The notes beneath the pieces are model-generated. The model had not been told where the DNA came from. It saw only the letters and a program-made list of their open reading frames with translations, and made no database searches. A program made the translations under genes and the position numbers. From Chitinophagaceae bacterium (GTDB lineage Bacteria > Bacteroidota > Bacteroidia > Chitinophagales > Chitinophagaceae), in assembly GCA_021323155.1 (NCBI GenBank), contig JAJTCI010000228.1:1-8902 (forward strand): a stretch of 8,902 nt of DNA, read 5' to 3'. Below are positions 1 through 5,042 of this stretch, piece by piece. Each line of letters begins with the position of its first letter. The first letter of the stretch is position 1.

Positions 1-1
1 A

Positions 2-79
2 GAATTGCCTGCCGCGACGAGGGAGAAATACAACCTGCGTTCGTGGGTCAATAAGATACTTTCGGTCAATACCCAGTGA
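2..79 (+). CDS. C-terminal end of an unidentified gene, cut by the window edge
   Basis: Reading from base 2, a frame without stops runs 25 codons and ends at TGA 77-79. Its peptide contains YNLRSWVNKILSVNTQ, which has a protein-like composition. The gene would run rightward and converge on meaB, with the two tails overlapping by 14 bases. I do not recognise the family from so short a tail. The other two forward frames give less protein-like peptides, and the minus strand between 1 and 65 has no start codon that would add a gene behind meaB. This is an inference from composition and the convergent arrangement only. Confidence 0.4.
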   Translation, partial: ELPAATREKYNLRSWVNKILSVNTQ

Positions 80-956
80 TAAAACGGTAGAGATTAAAGT
101 TTCCACCAGCTTCACGGATCTTTTCCGCGAGTTGTTGTTTGTTGATATCCCGCATTCTTTTTTGTTGGATCAGGTGGTGCGCCTTTTCTGCAAGCAGCCA
201 GTATTTTTTAGCAGGCTCGTTATCAGTAGCAAGACAGCGTAGTATGGCTTCGTAGAGCTCGGGAATGCCGGCTTTAGTGGTGGCGACAGTTTTGATGATC
301 TCTGTTTCATGTTGATTGCGGTTGAAGGCTGGTGCAAGCATCATGCGCAGGTTTTTCATAAATAAGTCAGCGTCTGGACGATCGCCTTTGTTAACAACAA
401 ATATGTCAGCGATCTCCATCAGGCCTGCCTTCATGGTTTGCACCTCGTCGCCCGCTTCCGGCACCATCACCACAACGGTAACGTCTGCAAGGCCGGCGAT
501 CTCAATTTCCGTTTGTCCTACCCCCACTGTTTCAACGATCACATAGTCGAAACCTGCGGCTTTCATTACCTCTGAAATTTCAATGATCATTGGATGAAGC
601 CCGCCCAGGCTCCCACGTGTAGCCAGTGAGCGGATGAAAACACCTGGATGCTCGTACCATTCGCTCATCCGGATCCTGTCTCCCAACAAAGCTCCAAGGT
701 TAAAGGCCGAAGATGGATCGACGCAGAGAACGCCAACCTTTTTCCCCTTTCCAGTCATCTCTCCGATCAGGGCATCTACCAGTGTACTTTTACCTGCGCC
801 AGGTGGGCCAGTAATACCAATAATACCAATGGATGATGCGGGCAGTTGAGCCATCAAGTCTTCGTAACCCATCACCCGGTTCTCTACAAATGAAATAGCC
901 CGGGCAAGCGCCCTGGTGTCACCTTCCTGCAGATCGTAAAGTAATTGCCGCCACAT
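66..956 (-). CDS. meaB: MeaB/ArgK-type GTPase, methylmalonyl-CoA mutase chaperone
   Basis: This is a cytoplasmic SIMIBI-class GTPase. The family (MeaB, E. coli ArgK/YgfD, human MMAA) binds methylmalonyl-CoA mutase, gates loading of adenosylcobalamin and protects the enzyme from inactivation. Seen in the sequence: a Walker A loop GPPGAGKST at residues 50-58, the DPSSAF segment at 80-85 followed by GALLGDRIRM, the ETVGVGQ switch at 142-148, and the guanine-specificity motif NKGD at 189-192 (often NKAD in relatives). At 296 residues it is somewhat shorter than the roughly 330 of E. coli ArgK; the shortfall is in the C-terminal dimerisation arm. The ATG at 954-956 gives the expected short helical N-terminus before the G domain. 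It is transcribed away from the glycosyltransferase across an 80-base gap. No mutase gene is in the window, so its partner must be encoded elsewhere. The assignment is firm. Confidence 0.95.
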   Translation of the reverse strand: MWRQLLYDLQEGDTRALARAISFVENRVMGYEDLMAQLPASSIGIIGITGPPGAGKSTLVDALIGEMTGKGKKVGVLCVDPSSAFNLGALLGDRIRMSEWYEHPGVFIRSLATRGSLGGLHPMIIEISEVMKAAGFDYVIVETVGVGQTEIEIAGLADVTVVVMVPEAGDEVQTMKAGLMEIADIFVVNKGDRPDADLFMKNLRMMLAPAFNRNQHETEIIKTVATTKAGIPELYEAILRCLATDNEPAKKYWLLAEKAHHLIQQKRMRDINKQQLAEKIREAGGNFNLYRFITGY

Positions 957-1024
957 TGATTGCTAAAGTAAATCGGTTGGCTGAATTCTGGGCTTTCTTT
1001 TCCCGATTCCAGGTCTTTCGATTC

Positions 1025-1032
1025 TATATTTG
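1025..1032 (+). promoter_or_regulatory. Bacteroidota-type -7 promoter element (TATATTTG)
   Basis: TATATTTG matches the Bacteroidota housekeeping -7 consensus TAnnTTTG exactly. It ends four bases before the glycosyltransferase ATG at 1037, so a transcript starting a few bases downstream would have almost no leader. A partial -33 element (TTTC, 999-1002) lies about 22 bases upstream, which is a weak match to TTTG. Position and consensus support it, but no transcript data are available. Confidence 0.45.
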
Positions 1033-1036
1033 TTAG

Positions 1037-1513
1037 ATGGTGCCGGTTTCGGTTGTGATAATGACAAAAGACGAGTCCGCGATCCTGGGCAAAACGCTTC
1101 AATCAGTCGGGGGCCTTACAGACGATATTGTTATCGTAGACAATGGAAGCACTGACGGCACCGTGTCGATCGCACGGTCATTCGGTTGCCGGGTCATTGA
1201 GACAGAATGGCTGGGTTATGGCCTTACAAAAAATAAGGGTATTGACACTGCGAAGTACGACTGGATATTGAGCCTGGATGCTGATGAGTGTCCAGATGCG
1301 ACATTGTTGCAGGCGATTTCACATATCAATTTCAGCGAGACGGGGGTAGCTTACGACCTCGACTTCAAAACATATTTTGGGAACAAGCGTATTAAATTTG
1401 GAGAATGGGGAGTGGACCATCATATTCGTCTTGTCAATCGTCAGCGGATACGGTGGACGGATGATAAGGTGCATGAGCAATTGCGGGTGCCCGATGACAT
1501 ACAAAGAAGATGA
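1037..1513 (+). CDS. Family 2 glycosyltransferase, 5' fragment of a split gene
   Basis: This carries the GT-A catalytic half of a WaaE/KdtX-like family 2 glycosyltransferase, a group that adds sugars to LPS/LOS core or other envelope glycans at the cytoplasmic face of the inner membrane. Visible motifs are the first beta strand PVSVVIMTKDE (3-13), the nucleotide-binding VDNGSTD (34-40), the metal-binding LDADE (80-84), and the acceptor-side GEWGVDHHIRL and VHE (145-147). The frame then runs into QRR and TGA at 1511-1513. Relatives continue for about 100 more residues, and the matching C-terminal part follows in another frame from 1498 onward. The first ATG (1037) is kept because a later ATG at 1061 would cut off the first beta strand. 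The stop and the next ATG overlap as ATGA, but family architecture argues for one broken gene, not two. The sugar and acceptor cannot be told from sequence. Confidence 0.8.
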   Translation: MVPVSVVIMTKDESAILGKTLQSVGGLTDDIVIVDNGSTDGTVSIARSFGCRVIETEWLGYGLTKNKGIDTAKYDWILSLDADECPDATLLQAISHINFSETGVAYDLDFKTYFGNKRIKFGEWGVDHHIRLVNRQRIRWTDDKVHEQLRVPDDIQRR

Positions 1514-1746
1514 CCCGTTACGCAGAATTAAACGCACAGCAGTATCACGCGTTAAAGAAATCGCCTGGCTTGAAGCCGTGGCTGTCGCCGGCCTTTAACT
1601 TTATAAAGAATTATGTCTTCAAACTTGGTTTCCTGGATGGCCATGAAGGCTTCGTTATTGCTCGAATGTCTGCCTATTACACCCGGTTGAAATATAAGCG
1701 ACTTCAAGCATTGAACAAAGGCAGCCAAAAATGGCACAAGAATTAG
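1510..1746 (+). CDS. Family 2 glycosyltransferase, 3' fragment of a split gene
   Basis: This frame holds the C-terminal tail typical of WaaE/KdtX-like glycosyltransferases: MTRYAELNAQQYHALKK, then FNFIKNYVFKLGFLDG and a helix ending YYTRLKYKRLQA. That FxKxYxxxxGFLDGxxGF pattern is what follows the VHE region in intact relatives. The open frame actually extends back to 1498, reading HTKK before the ATG, just after a TGA at 1495-1497. Joined to the upstream piece the total is about 236 codons, while relatives have roughly 250-290. The conserved segment between VHE and the RYAEL helix is therefore missing as well as the frame being shifted. This fits loss of 3n+1 bases, perhaps 60-80. Alone, this 78-residue fragment has no catalytic motif and is unlikely to work. 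It could be a genuine lesion or a sequencing error with a small deletion. Confidence 0.7.
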   Translation: MTRYAELNAQQYHALKKSPGLKPWLSPAFNFIKNYVFKLGFLDGHEGFVIARMSAYYTRLKYKRLQALNKGSQKWHKN

Positions 1747-1751
1747 ATTTG
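1744..1751 (+). promoter_or_regulatory. Bacteroidota-type -7 promoter element (TAGATTTG)
   Basis: TAGATTTG is an exact TAnnTTTG match. It overlaps the stop codon of the glycosyltransferase tail (TAG 1744-1746) and ends seven bases before the ATG of the LON-domain gene. I see no convincing TTTG about 20 bases upstream. It may let the LON-coaX group be expressed independently of the damaged gene in front. The same octamer recurs at 4882-4889. Confidence 0.35.
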
Positions 1752-1758
1752 CTTTGTT

Positions 1759-2400
1759 ATGACCAACTTCATCCCGATATTTCCATTAAGCATTGTGGTA
1801 TACCCGGGCGAGTCGCTGAACCTGCACATATTCGAACCCCGTTACAGGCAATTGATCCGCGACTGCCTCGAGAACAAGAGAAATTTCGGCATCCCGGCGG
1901 TGATCAATAATGGCGTTGCCGATACCGGCACATTGATGACGGTGGTGGAGTTGTCAAAGGAATATGAGGATGGAAAAATGGACGTAAAGACCCGAGGTAT
2001 GCAGGTTTTCAGGATTCTGGAGGTTATCAAAGAAATACCCGATAAACTATATAGCGGTGCTATTGTTACATATCCCGATAACCAATTGGCGCTCGTTCCT
2101 ACACGAATGAAAAAATTACTTGCTGCCATACGCGAGTTGCACAAACTATTGAATATTGAAAAGGACTTTGTTAAGCCGGACAGTCAATTATCAAGTTATG
2201 ATGTGGCGCATCACGCGGGCATGTCGCTCCAGGAAGAATATGAGTTGCTGGAACTGATGCAGGAAGACCAGCGCCTGGAGTATCTCAAACGACACCTCAC
2301 TAAAGTAGTACCCATGCTGGCCGAGATGGAGAAACTGAAGGAAAAGATAAAGCTGAACGGTCACTTCAAAGACATTAAAGGCTTTAACTTCGAAGGCTGA
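1759..2400 (+). CDS. Stand-alone LON substrate-binding domain protein
   Basis: The 213-residue protein matches the N-terminal substrate-recognition domain of Lon protease (LAN/PF02190 type) without the AAA+ ATPase or the Ser-Lys protease domain. The diagnostic start is seen: FIPIFPLSIVVYPGE at about 4-18, then LNLHIFEPRYRQLI at 20-33, the strand pair around GTLMTVVELSKEYEDGK, and KTRGMQVFRI near 78-86. The C-terminal part (about 155-200) is helical and charged, with LQEEYELLELMQEDQRLEYL resembling the helical bundle behind the Lon domain. There is no signal peptide, so it should be cytoplasmic. Such proteins are common and poorly characterised; a role in binding unfolded or regulatory proteins is only inferred from Lon. 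It starts 12 bases after the glycosyltransferase tail and ends 9 bases before coaX, so it probably shares a transcript with coaX. Confidence 0.88.
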   Translation: MTNFIPIFPLSIVVYPGESLNLHIFEPRYRQLIRDCLENKRNFGIPAVINNGVADTGTLMTVVELSKEYEDGKMDVKTRGMQVFRILEVIKEIPDKLYSGAIVTYPDNQLALVPTRMKKLLAAIRELHKLLNIEKDFVKPDSQLSSYDVAHHAGMSLQEEYELLELMQEDQRLEYLKRHLTKVVPMLAEMEKLKEKIKLNGHFKDIKGFNFEG

Positions 2401-2409
2401 TACTAATTA

Positions 2410-3132
2410 ATGGAACGGACTGTCTGCTTTGATTTTGGCAATACCCGCCTGAAATGCGCCGTCTTCAGTGATGGCCTGGAAGAGCTGGTCGTGCTGGAGA
2501 ACGATCATATCTCTACTGTTGAACAGGTCCTGGATAAATACGCTCCCGCCAAGTCTATCCTTTCTTCGGTCATCGACCACGACCCTGGAGTAGAGGAACT
2601 GCTGAAAGCGAGAACGAAATTTCATAAGCTGGGAGCAACCAGCCTGCTTCCGATCACCGTACCGGTGGGAAAGCCGGAGACTGTTGGAGCTGACCGCCTG
2701 GCATTGAGTGTTGCCGCTGTACACTTGTATCCGAAACAACACAACCTGGTGATCGGACTCGGCAGCTGCATTACCTATAATTTCATCAGCAAATTCAGCC
2801 AGTTTTTAGGTGGAAGTATATCACCCGGAATGGAGATGCGATTCAGGGCTATGCACGAATTCACCGCTTTGTTACCATTGGTGAAGGCCAATACTAATTT
2901 TCCTCTTGTTGGGTATGATACAAAAACAAATATGTTAAGCGGCGTGATACTCGGCATGTCGAAGGAAATCGATGGTATCATTGACGAGTACGCATTGAAA
3001 TACAGCAACTTTAACGTGCTATTAACCGGGGGTGATATGCCTTTTTTTGTCCCGCATTTGAAAAACAGGATATTTGCCGACCCTTATTTACTTTATAAAG
3101 GACTCTATGCCATCAGTGAGTATAACCAGTAA
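2410..3132 (+). CDS. coaX: Type III pantothenate kinase (CoaX), with one active-site Asp replaced
   Basis: CoaX phosphorylates pantothenate with ATP in the first step of coenzyme A synthesis. It is a cytosolic ASKHA-fold enzyme that needs a monovalent cation and is not inhibited by CoA. Seen here: the phosphate-1 motif DFGNT (8-12), ETVGADR (90-96) with Asp95, GGSISPG (134-140), and the C-terminal TGGD (206-209). The length, 240 residues, is normal. The segment that usually reads D-x-G-T-A/C-x-T is here GLGSCITYN (116-124). Of the three family aspartates (Asp6, Asp105 and Asp125 in the Thermotoga enzyme), the first two are present and the third is Gly116; the following Thr is Ser119 by position. 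Otherwise the protein is well conserved, so it may be a lineage variant and not a dead enzyme. The downstream outer-membrane gene starts inside its last codons, which suggests coupled translation. Confidence 0.93.
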   Translation: MERTVCFDFGNTRLKCAVFSDGLEELVVLENDHISTVEQVLDKYAPAKSILSSVIDHDPGVEELLKARTKFHKLGATSLLPITVPVGKPETVGADRLALSVAAVHLYPKQHNLVIGLGSCITYNFISKFSQFLGGSISPGMEMRFRAMHEFTALLPLVKANTNFPLVGYDTKTNMLSGVILGMSKEIDGIIDEYALKYSNFNVLLTGGDMPFFVPHLKNRIFADPYLLYKGLYAISEYNQ

Positions 3133-4504
3133 ACTAACTTTCTTCTTTTGCCTGGTCGGTCTTGTTTCAGCGAAAGCACAGCAAAACTCACCTTATTCCA
3201 GATATGGCATAGGTGATATCTATCCTTACCAGAATATCCTCAACCGTGGGATGGGAGGCGTTACTGCCGCGTACCTGGATCCTGTTGGCCAGTCGGTGAA
3301 CTTCTCAAATCCCGCTTCATACAGTAGTTTCCGCAGGAATAAAAATGTTGGTGGAAGGGTAGTATATGACCTTGGCTTCAGTATTGATGCGCGGACGTTG
3401 AGAAGTAAAACGCCTGCGAAGAAGTTTTCTTCGGCAGGATTTATCCCATCGTACCTATCACTTGGTGTTCCCCTGGCTAAAAACCTTGGCCTGGCACTAG
3501 GCCTGCGTCCTTATTCCCAGGTGAATTACAGCATTACCCAGAGAACACGCCTGGCCGGCATCGATAGCGCGGAATACCTATACGAAGGTAATGGCGGACT
3601 CAACCAGGCTTTTATCGGTCTTGGCAAACGCTGGGGTGGCCTGAGCATTGGCTTCAATACCGGGTATTTATTCGGCAAACGGGAAACTTCAACCCGCCTG
3701 GCGATCATTAATACCGATACGAACTATTCACCGTTGTACTACAAATCCAATCATACTACATCTACTTACCTCGGACGTGGGTTCTTTTCCGCCGGCGCCA
3801 TTTACGAATTGCTTCTGAACAGCGTGAGCGAACCGGGCAAGCCGCGCGAGGATTACGGAGTGATGTTTGGCGCGACAGCTATGTTCAAGCAGGACTTCGA
3901 CGCAACCCAGGACATGGTAAGGGAGACATTTGAGTACGATGCCGCTGGTGGAACGGTCGCACTTGACAGTGTATATAAGACCACCGGTTCCAAAGTTAAT
4001 ATCCAGGTGCCTGCGACTTACAATTTCGGGATCACCTTTAATAAGAAAGTCATTTCGCAGCCGGGCACCGATGATGAATTCGCTTACATGGCATGGATGA
4101 TCGGCGCCGAATTTGAGACATCAAAATGGTCGCAGTATCGCTTCAGCGGCGCCCCTGATCGCGTTGGTGATTTCTGGCAATTCCGTATGGGTGGACAATG
4201 GCAGCCGGCAAAAGCAACCACCAAGCTTTTTGGTAAGTCTACTTACCGTGCTGGCTTTACCTTTGGAAAGGATTACATCAATGCGGACAATAATGGACTG
4301 AAAACATATTCCGGGACTTTTGGAATGGGTGTGCCCATCCTGATCAGGGGTAGCATTTATGCGCGCCAGTTCACTGTGCTCAACTTTGCTGTAGAGTATG
4401 GCAAGCGCGGCAGCAAAGTGAACAATATCACTGAAAATTATTTCCGCTTTTCACTCGGCGTGAGCCTCAGCGACCTCTGGTTCCACAAGCGCAGGTATGA
4501 TTAA
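3107..4504 (+). CDS. Putative outer-membrane beta-barrel protein with the NSPYSRYG motif
   Basis: This 465-residue exported protein starts at ATG 3107. A TTG at 3074 in the same frame would put eleven extra residues ahead of the signal peptide and is less likely. The signal peptide has Lys9, a hydrophobic core LTFFFCLVGLVSA and an AKA|Q cleavage site after residue 24. The mature protein begins with NSPYSRYGIGD (27-37), GMGG (48-51) and NPASYS (68-73). These mark a Bacteroidota family related to FadL/PorV-like barrels. The rest alternates polar and aromatic or glycine residues as in beta strands, for example GLSIGFNTGYLFGK, and ends in a strand-like FRFSLGVSLSDLWF. The ligand is unknown. Its start overlaps coaX by 26 bases and its stop overlaps lptC by 8, an order I recall from other Bacteroidota. 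That hints at a job in envelope building, but this is inference. Confidence 0.8.
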   Translation: MPSVSITSKLTFFFCLVGLVSAKAQQNSPYSRYGIGDIYPYQNILNRGMGGVTAAYLDPVGQSVNFSNPASYSSFRRNKNVGGRVVYDLGFSIDARTLRSKTPAKKFSSAGFIPSYLSLGVPLAKNLGLALGLRPYSQVNYSITQRTRLAGIDSAEYLYEGNGGLNQAFIGLGKRWGGLSIGFNTGYLFGKRETSTRLAIINTDTNYSPLYYKSNHTTSTYLGRGFFSAGAIYELLLNSVSEPGKPREDYGVMFGATAMFKQDFDATQDMVRETFEYDAAGGTVALDSVYKTTGSKVNIQVPATYNFGITFNKKVISQPGTDDEFAYMAWMIGAEFETSKWSQYRFSGAPDRVGDFWQFRMGGQWQPAKATTKLFGKSTYRAGFTFGKDYINADNNGLKTYSGTFGMGVPILIRGSIYARQFTVLNFAVEYGKRGSKVNNITENYFRFSLGVSLSDLWFHKRRYD

Positions 4505-5042
4505 GCGGTCGGCACATATCATCTTTTTTTTGGCAGCCCTTACAGGCTGCCTTTTTTTCTCCGCTTGCGAGAATGACCTCCGCGAGGTAGACAAACTCTC
4601 AAAACGAGAGACCAGTGTGGAGGAAGCAACCAATATTGAAAGCTATCTCAGCCAGTCGGGTTCATTACGTGCAAGGCTTACCGCTCCGCGTTTTCTACGT
4701 CATCAAACCCAGGTACCGAGGGTGGAATTTCCAAATACCCTGCATGTGGACTTTTATGACAGCCTTCGGGCTGTTGAAAGTGAACTCTTTGCAAAATACG
4801 GGGAGTATAAGGAAAACGAGAGCAAAGTCTACCTCAACGACAGTTGTTCCGGACAGCACTTACCAGTAATTTGCTATCTGATAGATTTGGAACTGCTTAA
4901 AAAGAACTGCTCGTTATGCTCCCCGGGAAATTTACCTGCTTACTGGCTTTCTCCTTACTGTTTATTACAGCCAATGCCCAACGCAGCGCAAACTGGTTTT
5001 TCGGTGCAAACGCCGGCATTAAATTCACGCCCACTGGTTTAA
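4497..5042 (+). CDS. lptC: LptC-like LPS-transport lipoprotein, C-terminal half lost
   Basis: LptC is the inner-membrane-anchored periplasmic part of the Lpt machine; it passes lipopolysaccharide from LptB2FG to LptA. The first 116 residues fit the Bacteroidota form. There is a lipoprotein signal with lipobox FSAC (Cys24), then NIESYLSQSGSLRARLTAP (about 47-65) and EFPNTLHVDFYDS (about 77-89), and ESELFAKYGEYKENESKVYLNDS ends near residue 116. After about base 4844 the similarity stops. The frame runs on to TAA/TAG at 5042 through Cys- and Pro-rich sequence that overlaps the signal peptide of the next gene out of frame, so residues 117-181 are probably not LptC. In relatives the jellyroll continues for another 60-70 residues. 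The truncated product would lack the C-terminal strands that contact LptA. The ATG overlaps the previous stop by 8 bases, and an intrinsic terminator lies within the signal-peptide codons. Confidence 0.7.
   Translation: MIKRSAHIIFFLAALTGCLFFSACENDLREVDKLSKRETSVEEATNIESYLSQSGSLRARLTAPRFLRHQTQVPRVEFPNTLHVDFYDSLRAVESELFAKYGEYKENESKVYLNDSCSGQHLPVICYLIDLELLKKNCSLCSPGNLPAYWLSPYCLLQPMPNAAQTGFSVQTPALNSRPLV
4532..4558 (+). terminator. Intrinsic terminator inside the lptC signal-peptide codons
   Basis: A perfect 7-base-pair stem, GGCAGCC (4532-4538) and GGCTGCC (4545-4551), encloses a six-base loop CTTACA and is followed at once by seven T residues (4552-4558). This is a canonical rho-independent terminator. 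It begins 28 bases after the stop of the outer-membrane protein gene, where a terminator for the preceding operon would be expected. However, it lies at codons 12-21 of lptC and encodes the hydrophobic core just before the lipobox. Another run of eight T residues precedes the stem (4524-4531). The reverse strand lacks a T-run after the hairpin, so it should act on rightward transcripts only. Confidence 0.75.
4882..4889 (+). promoter_or_regulatory. Bacteroidota-type -7 promoter element (TAGATTTG) for the PKD protein gene
   Basis: TAGATTTG is an exact TAnnTTTG match whose last base is 26 bases before the ATG at 4916, leaving room for a transcript start and a short leader. The only nearby TTTG (4870-4873) is too close to be the -33 element. 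It sits in the about 70 bases after the lptC homology ends and downstream of the terminator in lptC, so it would give the secreted-protein gene its own expression. It is identical to the octamer at 1744-1751. Confidence 0.45.

Noticed and set aside
963..970. Possible minus-strand -7 element (TACTTTAG) ahead of meaB
   Set aside because: It has one mismatch to TAnnTTTG in the most conserved part and no TTTG-like element upstream. The position is right but the evidence is too weak to list.
1393..1400. Exact TAnnTTTG match (TAAATTTG) inside the glycosyltransferase
   Set aside because: It is in coding sequence with no start codon of a plausible gene nearby, so it is probably a chance match.
1510..1513. 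ATGA overlap as evidence for two separate coupled genes
   Set aside because: Both parts match one glycosyltransferase family in order, and the second lacks any catalytic motif, so a broken single gene is the better explanation.
3074..3106. Upstream TTG start for the outer-membrane protein
   Set aside because: It would place eleven residues, including charged ones, ahead of a normal signal peptide; ATG 3107 gives a standard signal sequence.
4615..4869. Open frame of 84 codons overlapping lptC in another frame
   Set aside because: It is a shadow of lptC: the lptC frame carries the family motifs and this one has none.
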